From contig BEWT01000016.1 in the NCBI GenBank assembly GCA_003116855.1, positions 52,183 to 116,182 on the forward strand: a stretch of DNA of 64,000 bases, in the 5' to 3' direction. The stretch comes from Desulfurococcaceae archaeon AG1. GTDB taxonomy: Archaea; Thermoproteota; Thermoprotei_A; Sulfolobales; AG1. A program made the position numbers and the translations under genes. A model generated the notes under the pieces. That model worked only from the letters and a program-made list of their open reading frames with translations. It ran no database searches and was not told where the DNA came from. Shown piece after piece: positions 17,540 to 26,819 of the stretch (positions are counted from its first letter, which is position 1; every line of letters begins with the position of its first letter).

Positions 17540-19381
17540 TTACAACTCTCTTAGGTACGGGAGCGAGGGTCTTTTGCTAACAAGATGAGGCATCGTGAGC
17601 TCCACCTTCGGGTAGCCTTTTGACAGCTTTTCGAGAAGCTCTATAAACTCTTCCAAGCTATACACCCTCTGATCTCCTGTGGCTCTTTCTCTAACACTCA
17701 GGGTTTTTGTCTTAACCTCTCTATCCCCTATGATCACCACGAAATATGCCCACTCTATACCAGCATCCCTAAGCTTCCTCGCCAGGCTTTCATCCCTATC
17801 ATCTATATCTACTCTAAATCCCCTCTCGCTCACAGCCTTGAAGATCTCTTCGGCAAAGCCTATGTGCTCTTGTTTCACAGGAACTATTCTAACCTGTATT
17901 GGTGATACCCAGAAGGGGAGATATGGTGTTCTACCCTCCTCCTCCATCTTTGCCGCTGTGTCGAATAACATGTATATATACCGCTCTACACTCCCTATGA
18001 TTGCTGTGTGGATTATAACTGGTTTTTTCTGAACACCTTTTTGATCGGCATAGCTGATCCCAAACCTCTCCGCATTACCTATATCTATCTGGAAGGTAGC
18101 GATCTCTCTTGGTCTGCCTGTAACGTCAACAATATTGTATTCAATGTTTATTACCCAATAGTATATGTTATCCGGGTACACAACGATCAGCGCGGGTTTA
18201 CCATCCCTCCTTATAAGCTCCAGCAAATAATCCCTAGAGCTCTCTAGAAAGCCCTTAGTAACATTTATGATAGCCACATAATCCCTACCTATTTTCCCAG
18301 CCTCCTCGAAGATCTTATCCCTTATCCTTAGCGTGAGCTCCATAGCTTCTTCTAGATCCTTGCAGAGTATATGCATATCGGGCATGTGGAATCTCCTGAG
18401 CCTGAAGCCTAGGAGAAGCTCTCCTCTTTGTTCATATCTATAGCTATCAGCCACTTCGAACATGCCTAGCGGAAGATCTTTATAACTGAGGATCCAGTCC
18501 TTAAGCATTGCAAACTGCTGGTGGCATGCAGCATACCTCATAACAAGCCTTGACTCCTCACTATCAACCTCATATAGCCTATCCCCGAATAGATCCGCGT
18601 GTTCTTTCACAGCCTTGACAGAGAGGTCAAACATGTTGGTTCCCTTTACCCTGAATACAGGTATACCGAGGCTCTTGACAACAGTCCATGAGTAGTTAGT
18701 AACACTCTCTAGAATAGCTGTCGCATGAGGGCTATACCTCATATGACCAGGATCTGAGTACCCCTCCCACTCAAACCCAAACTTTCTGAGGTAATCCGAA
18801 ACGCGGGATCTAACGCCCTCGCCCTCCTTCTTAAAGATCTCTTTCTCAACGAGAGCCCTTAGATCTGGATATTTATCATACTCCTTATAATCCTCTGGGC
18901 TGTAGAGCTTTCCATCGAGATCCATTATATAGTAGATCTTCTCAAACGTCTTCTTAACCCTCACACCAGGTGTTATTCTTCTCGAGAGCTCGCTTAGTGG
19001 GTGTCCATAGCATTTTAGTTCGAACTCCTTATACCAGCCGAATGGTGCTCTCCACACCTTAACGCCATTCTCTCTTAAAACCCTCTCAATCTCTCTCAAC
19101 ACTGTTATAGCTATCTCTGGGGGAGCTAGGTCTTGTGATAGATGTGCGTATGGATATATTATAACCCCGTCTGCCTTAACTTTGCTAAGTATATCCATTA
19201 TCTCTCCAGAAGCTTTAACAGCTATATCCTGATCCTGATTATCGTTCCTCTCAACAGTTGTGAACGCCACAAGAACATTACTCCACACACCATCCCTGGA
19301 GGTTATATCCTCAGGCTTTTCGATAGCAGGTTCCCTCACTCTATAGCTGAATCTCTCAGCGTGAATCGCTAAGATTCTCAA
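17540..19381 (-). CDS. thrS: Threonyl-tRNA synthetase (archaeal type)
   Basis: This enzyme charges tRNA-Thr. The N-terminal ~140 residues (MRILAIHAERFSYRV; VIIYPYAHLSQDLAPPEIA; RAPFGWYKEFELKCYGHPLSE) are the archaeal D-aminoacyl-deacylase-like editing domain that removes mischarged serine. The class II core has the zinc-site cysteine in MRYAACHQQF, motif 2 YRYEQRGELLLGFRLRRFHMPDMH, and motif 3 and the anticodon-binding domain towards the C-terminus (PFWVSPIQVRIVPV). The enzyme is therefore full length, not the split pair seen in some crenarchaea. The open frame extends to 19429, but a TTG at 19381, directly after AGGTGGT, gives the conserved MRILAIHAE start (613 residues). Confidence 0.93.
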   Translation of the reverse strand: MRILAIHAERFSYRVREPAIEKPEDITSRDGVWSNVLVAFTTVERNDNQDQDIAVKASGEIMDILSKVKADGVIIYPYAHLSQDLAPPEIAITVLREIERVLRENGVKVWRAPFGWYKEFELKCYGHPLSELSRRITPGVRVKKTFEKIYYIMDLDGKLYSPEDYKEYDKYPDLRALVEKEIFKKEGEGVRSRVSDYLRKFGFEWEGYSDPGHMRYSPHATAILESVTNYSWTVVKSLGIPVFRVKGTNMFDLSVKAVKEHADLFGDRLYEVDSEESRLVMRYAACHQQFAMLKDWILSYKDLPLGMFEVADSYRYEQRGELLLGFRLRRFHMPDMHILCKDLEEAMELTLRIRDKIFEEAGKIGRDYVAIINVTKGFLESSRDYLLELIRRDGKPALIVVYPDNIYYWVINIEYNIVDVTGRPREIATFQIDIGNAERFGISYADQKGVQKKPVIIHTAIIGSVERYIYMLFDTAAKMEEEGRTPYLPFWVSPIQVRIVPVKQEHIGFAEEIFKAVSERGFRVDIDDRDESLARKLRDAGIEWAYFVVIIGDREVKTKTLSVRERATGDQRVYSLEEFIELLEKLSKGYPKVELTMPHLVSKRPSLPYLREL

Positions 19382-19576
19382 CAAACCACCTAATAGAAGA
19401 GAAGCTATACAGTGATATATACTTAACAAATATTATGACAAGGGCTTCAGCATCGCATTATATAGGTTGCTAGAATCATCACATCTAGACATTTAGGCAT
19501 CTTAACAAGATCAGCCCAACATTACAAGACGTTCGTTGAAGTTTGCTAGCTTACCATAGAGACCGCTTTGCTAGTT

Positions 19577-19640
19577 ATAAGATGATATAGTGCATAATGA
19601 TCCGTGTTTGAGCAAACACCCTATCATTATATTATCTTAT
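19577..19640. promoter_or_regulatory. Long imperfect hairpin between divergent thrS and the RNase P operon
   Basis: Three nested arms can pair: GTGTTTG/CAAACAC (19604-19610 with 19613-19619, two-base loop), ATAATGAT/ATCATTAT (19594-19601 with 19623-19630) and an outer 10-bp arm ATAAGATGAT/ATTATCTTAT (19577-19586 with 19631-19640) containing one G-T pair. The short 2-base loop favours a DNA palindrome bound by a dimeric protein over an RNA hairpin, but a small-element relic is also possible. Confidence 0.45.
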
Positions 19641-19854
19641 ATCTAATCACAGACACCCGAGGCTCTTGTAATTCTCGCCGGTTTATAACTTGATGGATTT
19701 GCTACTAATTAGTTCCCTGGTATAATGGTAGTAGGAGGGTACGGGGGTACGGAACTGCTTTGTTCTACAACTGTGAAAATTCTTCTCAGAAGAGGGATGA
19801 GGGATTCTGTGGGTTTATTCAAAAGGTTTTCTCGTGATAGGAGGGTTTGGGACA

Positions 19855-20322
19855 ATGGAGACTCGTACTAAGCAGGGATGGGTGAGTATAGTTGAAATAT
19901 CAACTATATCTCATGCTACAGAGGATCTGGGGAGAGTGGTAGAGGCTGTAAAGAATATAATACCCAAGGATCTCTGGGGAGAGTTTGAAAGGGTATATAG
20001 CATGGATTCCCTTGAAGGGCATTATGGAAACCCAATAACAAGGATCGTAGCTAGGTTTAAGGGTAAAAGTGCTGAGCGTATAGCTGGCTATATCTTATCC
20101 AGGCTTGAAAAGGGCGATTTCGAGACAATGATCTATACGCTTGATAGGAGATTCGACGGCAAGGGCAGGGTTTTTATCAGGATCTCTAAACAGGATGCAT
20201 ATCTAGGGAGGATAAGAATCATGGACGGAGATGATATAATAAGAGTCGTGCTAACCCTGCCAGGGGCTAGGAGCATTGATTTTGTAGAGCGTGTTTTTAG
20301 ATCCTTGCGAGGTGAGGTCTGA
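19855..20322 (+). CDS. RNA-binding protein, COG1325 (exosome-linked)
   Basis: A protein of about 155 residues of the COG1325/DUF54 group, small archaeal RNA-binding proteins often encoded near exosome or RNase P genes. Typical features are the N-terminal VEISTISHATEDLGRVVEAVKNI, the HYGNPITRIVARFKGKSAE stretch and the later GRVFIRISKQDAYLG. ATG 19855 follows AGGAGGG; an in-frame GTG at 19834 is less likely. The stop overlaps the start of the Rpp30 gene, so the two and the following Pop5 gene form one operon for RNA maturation. Its precise target is not known. Confidence 0.8.
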   Translation: METRTKQGWVSIVEISTISHATEDLGRVVEAVKNIIPKDLWGEFERVYSMDSLEGHYGNPITRIVARFKGKSAERIAGYILSRLEKGDFETMIYTLDRRFDGKGRVFIRISKQDAYLGRIRIMDGDDIIRVVLTLPGARSIDFVERVFRSLRGEV

Positions 20323-20914
20323 GCTGCCCTACGCGGATCTATTGACCATGATAGAAGGAGATCCCAGCACTACAGCCTCCCTCTACGCTGAGATAGGTTA
20401 TAAGGTTATCGGGCGTGTTGATGTCGATAAGATACATAATATAGGAGAGCTTTTAATAATCCCCAGAAAAGTGGTTAGAGAGATAAGCCTGTTTAGACCG
20501 AGCAGCGGATTCCTAGTAGCCTTTAGACCAAGCGCTAAGAGCGATGCCAGAAGGGCTGGGAAGGTTAGGAGAACATCCACATTGCTTTTCGACCATAACA
20601 ATATAGATCTATGCGATGAAGAACAGATCGAAGTTATGAGGAGAGGCTCATCAGCGATTGAGATAGTGATCAGCGCACTTCTAGATAACAAGATAATGCC
20701 CAGGTTTCTCTCAAAAATTATTAGATGTGTAAGGCTGGCAGCTAAGGAGGGTATAGATGTGGTGTTCTCATCAGGCGCGAGAGATCCTGCCGAGATATGG
20801 GCTCCAGGATCTATAAGAATTCTCTACGCACTAATCGATAGACAATTTATTAACATGGCTTTCGGGTGGGTTGAGGTAGTTAGGAGATGGAGACCTGGCT
20901 TGAATCTATATTGA
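20312..20914 (+). CDS. rnp3: RNase P protein component 3 (Rpp30)
   Basis: Rpp30 is a TIM-barrel-like protein subunit of RNase P that pairs with Pop5 and helps the catalytic RNA fold around the pre-tRNA. The protein shows alternating strand/helix segments with YADLLTMIEGD, GYKVIGRVDVDKI, NIDLCDEEQIEVMRRGSSAI and a final VVFSSGARDPAEIWAP, matching archaeal Rnp3. GTG 20312 (MRSELPYADLL) is my preferred start; the frame reaches back to a GTG at 20291. Its stop overlaps the Pop5 start by 28 bases, indicating translational coupling. Confidence 0.8.
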   Translation: MRSELPYADLLTMIEGDPSTTASLYAEIGYKVIGRVDVDKIHNIGELLIIPRKVVREISLFRPSSGFLVAFRPSAKSDARRAGKVRRTSTLLFDHNNIDLCDEEQIEVMRRGSSAIEIVISALLDNKIMPRFLSKIIRCVRLAAKEGIDVVFSSGARDPAEIWAPGSIRILYALIDRQFINMAFGWVEVVRRWRPGLNLY

Positions 20915-21381
20915 TTCTTTTGGCACTTGTATTATCCATAACATCCGCCTCGATCTCTATATGGCTCTACATATCTATGAAAAGACAGCCTCCAGCATCA
21001 ATGGGAAGCAGCGCTAGATATAAGAGGTCTAGGCATTCAAAAAGATATATGGTGTTCAGGATCTATAGGATTAAAGGTGAAATAAACTTTGAGGATCTCG
21101 ATAAATGCTTCAAATATTATTTCACAGAACAACTTGGTATAATCGAAAATGCTGAGAAGAGTCTAAAACTAATAAGGTATAATGCTCAAAGTGGTGTGGG
21201 GATCGTGAGGATCGTTTCTACAGATATATACAAAACTGTATTCGCTATATCGAGGCTGAGGAAGTGCGGCGACTCTGTGATAATAGTAATGCCTATAAAG
21301 ATCACGGGAACCCTAAGGAGGGCAATTAAAAGGGCACATGAATACGATGACAGATATGGAGTAGCACAAAGATCTGCCTAG
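20887..21381 (+). CDS. rnp2: RNase P protein component 2 (Pop5) with N-terminal membrane helix
   Basis: The C-terminal ~115 residues match archaeal Pop5: KRYMVFRIYRIKGEINFEDL, LIRYNAQSGVGIVRIVSTD and VMPIKITGTLRRAI, the RRM-like subunit of RNase P. The first ~30 residues, ESILILLALVLSITSASISI and following WLYIS, form a strong hydrophobic helix followed by a basic linker (KRQPPASMGSSARYKRSRHSKR). Typical Pop5 proteins of about 110-130 residues lack it. If the METW start is right, RNase P here could be tethered to the membrane. No internal ATG with a good ribosome site removes the helix except the weak MKRQPP. Confidence 0.78.
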   Translation: METWLESILILLALVLSITSASISIWLYISMKRQPPASMGSSARYKRSRHSKRYMVFRIYRIKGEINFEDLDKCFKYYFTEQLGIIENAEKSLKLIRYNAQSGVGIVRIVSTDIYKTVFAISRLRKCGDSVIIVMPIKITGTLRRAIKRAHEYDDRYGVAQRSA

Positions 21382-21385
21382 CATG

Positions 21386-21781
21386 TCACCCAACATACCT
21401 AGAGATCCTTGATACATATAGCACAGATAGAGCGAAGACGGCAATAGATATATAGGGGGCATTTAGTAGAACCGATAGAGGATAGCTTGGTAGAGATGCT
21501 ATTATAGAAGTGTATAGCAACACCGTAATCCTGCTAACCCTTCCCCCACCGCAATAAAGCAATGCTCTGAAAAAACTTTCTAAAGTGTTCTTAAGCCCGC
21601 TGAGGGTTAGGATCGAAATAGCTATTGACGAGACTATGGAGTAAGCATAGGCTGTAAAACCCTTGGGGATCTCTATAACTAATATCGTGTTGATCACTGT
21701 GGCTGCTGCTAAGAAGAGAGCGGCTGATCTTCTGAACCATAGAGAGTTAGTTCTTGCCAAGATCCCTAGAGATTCTGTCAA
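21386..21781 (-). CDS. Small four-helix membrane protein
   Basis: I do not recognise this 131-residue protein. It has about four hydrophobic segments (near residues 17-37, 44-62, 84-104 and 107-125) and short loops with no metal or nucleotide motif. Its start overlaps the end of the preceding 564-residue membrane gene by 35 bases, which in turn overlaps the OPT transporter gene, so the three are almost certainly one translational unit. Confidence 0.55.
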   Translation of the reverse strand: MTESLGILARTNSLWFRRSAALFLAAATVINTILVIEIPKGFTAYAYSIVSSIAISILTLSGLKNTLESFFRALLYCGGGRVSRITVLLYTSIIASLPSYPLSVLLNAPYISIAVFALSVLYVSRISRYVG

Positions 21782-23441
21782 TAATTATCACCCCCGAGAT
21801 CCTGCTTAGGATCATTCTAGCTACACTGTCAATGATACCTCCCCTGCTGGCATCAACACTCCAAGGTTCGACCTCAACATCTATGAATGATCCGTTATTA
21901 TGCTTTGATATGTATATGCTAACATCAGCCCCCACACCTATTGCATATCTATAGAGAAGCCTTAACCTCATGCTAATCACATCCTCTTTCTCCATAACCT
22001 CTCTCTCCATAATGGAGAAGAACTCGCTGGTTTCTAACGCTTTGGCAATAGATCTTGAGACATCCTTGTAAGATAGATCTTCAACCACATAGCTATACTC
22101 ACGCACCGGGATAGCCTTCTCAATATATGCTGAAGAAACCGTAGTGTATGAGGTCTTCACCCTCATCATATGGGCTACGGATATGGCAAGAGATATTACT
22201 GAGACCAACAGAAAACCTGGGGGGCTTATAAAAGGCTCTCCACCCACTCCCAGTGGGACAAGCATCGAATATGACAGTGTGAACACTAACATCGAGAGCA
22301 GCTCTGCAACGGCTATTGATACGAGTGGTAAAAGTCTTGAAATCCAATATGTACCGCCTGATATCAGTATAGCCTCACTGCCAGGCATGATCCTAGGAAT
22401 AACAGATCTATTAAATATTATTAAAAGCATACCACCAGCTAGGCCAGCAATGATGATGTCAATCAGCTGTTGAATAACAGGTCTATGTCTATAGACAGTA
22501 TACATGATAGCTTCTCCTGACCTTTGTGCCCCGCTACATATGATCTCGGCTCCTGTGTTTCTAAGCCTCTCAATACCTATTGTTGGAGTTATATTGGATA
22601 TAACAGCTATGCCAGGGTTATTGAGACCAAAGATCTCTGTAAACCTTCCAGGCGTTACCAAACCTCCACTATATCTCATAGAGTTAACGAATCCAGAGAT
22701 ACTATCGCCCACACACGGTATGCTTTTAAGAGCCCTAAGAAGATTCTCACCATAACCTTCTATCCTGATCTCTAACTCTTTATCTTTATAGTAGAGGATA
22801 GCCTTATCATAGCTCGTAATATCTAAGGGTCTGTTGGTTACCAGATATATGGATCTATCTTCTCTAAGCTGGCATAAAGTGAGAAGCAATTCCCTAAACC
22901 CTGACTCTAGGGTATGACCAGCTTCAAGGCTACAGTTTACAGCAATAATGCTAAAGGCTCTGAAGATCCTCTGCCCAGCCTCTATAACTGTTGGCTCGTC
23001 AAGAGCTCCTAGGTAGATTTCCACTACCACCACTCCCTCTGGTAGGCTTGTTAAGTTTAACCCGCTAGATGAGTAGAGTATGGAAAAGTTCTCTGCAAGA
23101 TTGGTGCTTATAGGTATCATGGTCATAGATATGGTTTCCCTCTCTTCTACGTGGTGGGAGAGCACCAACGCCATAGCTATAAATGTTATGATCAGTAACA
23201 AATACTCCCAAGACGCTATAAGCTTCTTCACATACCTAGCTAGAATTATAAACTGGGATGATATCTGTTGGTTTTTTAAACCATACACGATAGATCTACG
23301 CTCGTCACCAAGATACTCTGTCCTGAGTATTCTCACAAAGATCACTAGGAGCAATGCAAGAACTAACAGAGAAATAGCTATATGGGCTATGGCTAGGACA
23401 TCCATATACCACCACCTAGAAGAGCCCTGAGATGCTCCCAA
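21747..23441 (-). CDS. Multidomain membrane protein of unknown function (OPT operon)
   Basis: The 564 residues divide into two N-terminal membrane helices (about 12-37 and 77-94), an external region of about 230 residues, three or more further helices (about 325-430) and a ~130-residue C-terminal soluble tail rich in strands and charged helices (SVARMILSRISGVIIIDRIS). The topology loosely recalls FtsX/MacB-type permeases, but no signature or ATPase partner supports that. It begins inside the 3' end of the OPT transporter gene, which argues for a function tied to that carrier. Confidence 0.6.
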   Translation of the reverse strand: MGASQGSSRWWYMDVLAIAHIAISLLVLALLLVIFVRILRTEYLGDERRSIVYGLKNQQISSQFIILARYVKKLIASWEYLLLIITFIAMALVLSHHVEERETISMTMIPISTNLAENFSILYSSSGLNLTSLPEGVVVVEIYLGALDEPTVIEAGQRIFRAFSIIAVNCSLEAGHTLESGFRELLLTLCQLREDRSIYLVTNRPLDITSYDKAILYYKDKELEIRIEGYGENLLRALKSIPCVGDSISGFVNSMRYSGGLVTPGRFTEIFGLNNPGIAVISNITPTIGIERLRNTGAEIICSGAQRSGEAIMYTVYRHRPVIQQLIDIIIAGLAGGMLLIIFNRSVIPRIMPGSEAILISGGTYWISRLLPLVSIAVAELLSMLVFTLSYSMLVPLGVGGEPFISPPGFLLVSVISLAISVAHMMRVKTSYTTVSSAYIEKAIPVREYSYVVEDLSYKDVSRSIAKALETSEFFSIMEREVMEKEDVISMRLRLLYRYAIGVGADVSIYISKHNNGSFIDVEVEPWSVDASRGGIIDSVARMILSRISGVIIIDRISRDLGKN

Positions 23442-25197
23442 ACGTGTAGATCACAATCGCTATCCCCGCTCCTGCTAATGCAGAGCTCACTAACATAACA
23501 AACTGTTTCTCAGCAACCGCCCCGAATCTAGATACAAGCCACCTGATGAAAGAGCCTAGTATGAAGAGCACACCTAGATCCGATGGTAATGTAAGCCCAA
23601 TTACAAAGGGTATTGGCGATAAAGCCTGCCCCAAGAACCTGTTTGCCAAGAGCAGCATGGTTGCTGTTATAACCCCCACTGCTGCTCCTGGGAGGGTTTG
23701 CCAGGGATCTAGTTCTCCCCTATATATGGTTAAGCTCCAAATTGTATATGGTATCCATCTATCGAGAGGCATTTTTGAAGGATCATTGCCATAGATGCTT
23801 ATGAGGAGTGCGCCGTAGTATATTGTTATTAGAGATCCTAGTAGGTATGATAGAGAAAATATCGTGAGAGCTGTTAAAGGCGATACACCCAGGATCCTTG
23901 ATCCCCTGAGGATCTGTAGAGAAGCAGCACTTAGTGCAGAGGGCATAGGTACACCTAAATAGTGATCCAGATAAACATATGGAGCAAAACCCCTGAATCC
24001 CGTGACATACATATAGACCGTTGATGATGGGTAGAAAGCCTGCGAAACGGTCCCTGCCTCGCCAGCACCCCACGAGGTTATTATGATGAGCAAAGGTATT
24101 ATGATCAGAACAAGGATCAGTCCGAAGAGTATGAACCACAGACCAGGAGAGTCCGACCTAAAGTATGCCAGGACGAGAAGCCCTAGCAAACCCATGAATA
24201 GGAGGATCATCAGAGATAAGGATCTCGCACTTTCGTTTATAGTCCTAACCAGATATACTAGAGGCGTCCTTATACTTTTCAATATAGCTAGAAGCAATGG
24301 GATTACCGATCCGAAGACAAGGGAGGCTAAATACCACGAGGAAGCGTTCAAAAGCTCGTCTGAGGAGGCGCCAGGGCGTACTGGGTATAGGGCTAGAGAA
24401 GCGCCTAAGGGGAGAAGGAATAGAGATGTTATAATGCTACCACTACCTATACTCCCGGATATACGTGGGGGTATTATCAAGGCTATCAACAGCATCGTCA
24501 CATCCAAGGATAGTTTAACCAGTACTCCTAATCCTTTCTCTGCGAAAAGAGGAGTTAGATCTACGGACCCTGTTGGTAGAACGAGGAAGCCTAGCTGGAG
24601 AAGGATTCCAGCTAGTATCGAGAGAAGAATAATCCTGCTGGTCCTGACTGTTGTCACGATCTGACTCATTAGTGCCGATGCAATACCTATCGGATAGGGT
24701 AGGTTTAGTTTATCAAGGAATATGTGTCTAAACATATATGCAAAACCAACTCCAGTAAGGCTGAGTGCTGCTAGCGCTATGTATGTATAGGGCCACTGAC
24801 ATACAAATATATTTGGAAGACATATAGCTACATCGCTGTAAAGCCATTGTGGGAAATCATTAGCTCTATAGAAGATCTGATAGATATTCGAGGTTAGAAA
24901 GAAAGTAATCACCATACCAGAAGTTATCACAGTCGAGAACGAGACGCCGAACGCTGCCACAGACGCTAAAAAGATCTCCTGGGGTTCTGCCTTGCTACCC
25001 AAGAGAAGCCTGGCTATTATTGGAACCACAACAAGGCTTATTTCAGCCACAATATACCCTGTCACCGCGTAACCATAACTATTGACAAAGCCCATTAGAG
25101 CGCCTATCAATACCCCCACAACTAGGGATCTCAAGACGGTTTCCTGAGTTTTCACACCTAGGGCGATGCTCGCCTCGTCGGCAAGATCTTTTGTCAT
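23416..25197 (-). CDS. OPT-family oligopeptide/metal-chelate transporter
   Basis: This 593-residue protein has at least 14 hydrophobic segments and the marks of the OPT superfamily: LNLPYPIGIASALMSQIV in the first half and SWGAGEAGTVSQAFYPSS in the second, with glycine- and proline-rich helices such as GVLIGALMGFVNSYGYAVTG. OPT members carry peptides, iron-siderophore or metal-nicotianamine complexes by proton symport. Two cysteines in a predicted external loop (VAICLPNIFVCQWP) may form a disulfide. Start at ATG 25197; the downstream overlapping membrane genes are probable accessory proteins. The substrate cannot be inferred. Confidence 0.72.
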   Translation of the reverse strand: MTKDLADEASIALGVKTQETVLRSLVVGVLIGALMGFVNSYGYAVTGYIVAEISLVVVPIIARLLLGSKAEPQEIFLASVAAFGVSFSTVITSGMVITFFLTSNIYQIFYRANDFPQWLYSDVAICLPNIFVCQWPYTYIALAALSLTGVGFAYMFRHIFLDKLNLPYPIGIASALMSQIVTTVRTSRIILLSILAGILLQLGFLVLPTGSVDLTPLFAEKGLGVLVKLSLDVTMLLIALIIPPRISGSIGSGSIITSLFLLPLGASLALYPVRPGASSDELLNASSWYLASLVFGSVIPLLLAILKSIRTPLVYLVRTINESARSLSLMILLFMGLLGLLVLAYFRSDSPGLWFILFGLILVLIIIPLLIIITSWGAGEAGTVSQAFYPSSTVYMYVTGFRGFAPYVYLDHYLGVPMPSALSAASLQILRGSRILGVSPLTALTIFSLSYLLGSLITIYYGALLISIYGNDPSKMPLDRWIPYTIWSLTIYRGELDPWQTLPGAAVGVITATMLLLANRFLGQALSPIPFVIGLTLPSDLGVLFILGSFIRWLVSRFGAVAEKQFVMLVSSALAGAGIAIVIYTFGSISGLF

Positions 25198-25588
25198 TAC
25201 ATCCCTAGCCCCGAATCACGGTTTTTACATAGTTTAAATCTGTATCAATATAGATCTTCATATCTTGTCGAGAGAATCAGCGATCTAAAGACTTAGCCGA
25301 GTATATAGATAGAATTGCTCCTAGGATAAAAGCTCCAAGCTTTATAAAATATTAATTATATTAAGAAGATATATACCCATGCCTCAACAAGGGCGTGGCA
25401 GTTGGAGAAGAGGTTATGAAGCCGTGAAGCTCTATCGCAATTTATACTCGATATAGCCTTAGATAACATCACAGCTAGTGAGTAGGTATTAGAAAGAAGC
25501 CCGTATCTAAAGCAAGCTATATCATTAAAAGATAAACCCTTCCAGCTTGGTTTATAGGGGGCTGGTGAAATAATACCTCGGCCAGACT
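25198..25588. other. Intergenic region, no confident gene
   Basis: Between divergent genes. A TATA-like CTTTATAAAATA (about 25341) precedes a short frame at 25379 that codes for only about 25 residues (start MPQQGRGSWRRGYEAVKLYR) before a stop; it may be a truncated gene. I see no RNA gene. Confidence 0.35.
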
Positions 25589-26554
25589 ATGTTGAGGGTA
25601 GGCATAGCAGCTAGTGGAGGAGGACATACCGGGTATGCTGTGTCGCTTGCACAAAGACTTGCTGGTAAGGCTGAGCTGGTTTTCTTCATCCCTAAGGGGG
25701 ATAGGTGGACCGCTTCTAAAGTGGGGAAATACGGAGAGACCATAGAGATTATTAAACCCCGCGGTCCCAACGAGGGTTTATCAAAACTGGTCACAGGACT
25801 CCCGAAAGCTATGTTAGAGAGTCTCAAGAAGGTTAGAGATCTTGATGTCTTTGTAAGCACAGGCTCTAACCATAGTGTCGCTCCCGCCCTGATTGCATGG
25901 ATCAGGGGTATCCCTGTTATAAATATTGAGAGCAGTGTCAGGTTTACTAGACCTAGCTCCAGCGCTAAGCATCTAGCAAGGATAGCAGATCTCACGGTAC
26001 TCCAGTGGGAGGAGCAGAGGAAAATACTCCCGAGCGGGAGGGTTTTCGGACCACTCTATGAGCTACCCGAATATAGCGTAGATGATAAGGGCTATATACT
26101 CATCACTGCAGGCACATATGGTTATAAGAGATTATTCGATGCAATTCTAGATCTAGATCTTGATAACGTGGTTCTACAAACAGGAAGGGTGGATCCAAAC
26201 ATATATAGGAAAGCTAGGCCCAGCTGGGTTGTTTTCGACTATGATCCTGATTTTTCGAAATGGATAGCAGGGGCATCGCTGGTAATAACACATCTAGGAA
26301 AAACAGTCATAGATTCTGCTCTTACATATGGTAAGCCGACAATAATAATTCCAAACCCTGAGTGGAGGCTCACAGCAGGCGCTGAGGACGCAAAAATCCT
26401 TGCTGAGAAGCTTGGGATCTGTTATCAAGAAGATCTCTCTTCACACGCTATTAGAAATGCTATAGATGAGTGTAGGAGAAAGGTTCCCAAGAAATATAAA
26501 GATGGCTCACAAGAGCTAGCAGAATATATACTCAGTAACTATGGTAAGCGATGA
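25589..26554 (+). CDS. GT28-type glycosyltransferase (Alg14-Alg13-like fusion)
   Basis: The 321 residues look like Alg14 joined to Alg13. The N-terminal half has SGGGHTGYAVSLAQRL, VFVSTGSNHSVAPALIAWI and PVINIESSVRFTRPS, the acceptor-binding signature of Alg14/MurG-like proteins; the C-terminal half has ILITAGTYGYKRLFDAI, IAGASLVITHLGKTVIDSAL and KPTIIIPNP, which bind the nucleotide sugar. Alg13/14 adds the second GlcNAc to dolichol-linked GlcNAc, and crenarchaeal N-glycans contain such a chitobiose core, so a role in N-glycan precursor assembly at the cytosolic membrane face is likely. The sugar specificity is inferred. Confidence 0.75.
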   Translation: MLRVGIAASGGGHTGYAVSLAQRLAGKAELVFFIPKGDRWTASKVGKYGETIEIIKPRGPNEGLSKLVTGLPKAMLESLKKVRDLDVFVSTGSNHSVAPALIAWIRGIPVINIESSVRFTRPSSSAKHLARIADLTVLQWEEQRKILPSGRVFGPLYELPEYSVDDKGYILITAGTYGYKRLFDAILDLDLDNVVLQTGRVDPNIYRKARPSWVVFDYDPDFSKWIAGASLVITHLGKTVIDSALTYGKPTIIIPNPEWRLTAGAEDAKILAEKLGICYQEDLSSHAIRNAIDECRRKVPKKYKDGSQELAEYILSNYGKR

Positions 26555-26771
26555 TCAGGAGGATCGAGTTTCTCACTAGCAACAGGAGAGATCGAACAAT
26601 CTATGATCTGTTTCTTTTCTAATCTAATTAGGAATTGTTATAATCTTTGGAGCCATCGCGCTCATCATAGTCGTAGAGATGCTGATTCCACGCTATTAAG
26701 AAAAAGATCTATAAGCTGATACGTTAACGATAAGCAGGCTCTATTATTAGTCCATGAATAACGTTGAGAAT

Positions 26772-26819
26772 GGTGCTCCAAGCAATCAGGAAAATGATCT
26801 CACAAATATAGATAAAAAT
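26772..26819 (+). repeat. 48-bp diverged repeat, copy 2
   Basis: Partner of 15831-15878 in the same orientation, with ~80% identity by eye. It lies in a gene-free stretch (26555-26947) between the glycosyltransferase and the RNase P RNA. Here the frame reads E-N-G-A-P-S-N-Q-E-N-D-L-T-N-I-D-K before reaching a stop at the following GGGGATCC TAG. No intact gene is attached, and I see nothing else in this gap. Confidence 0.4.
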
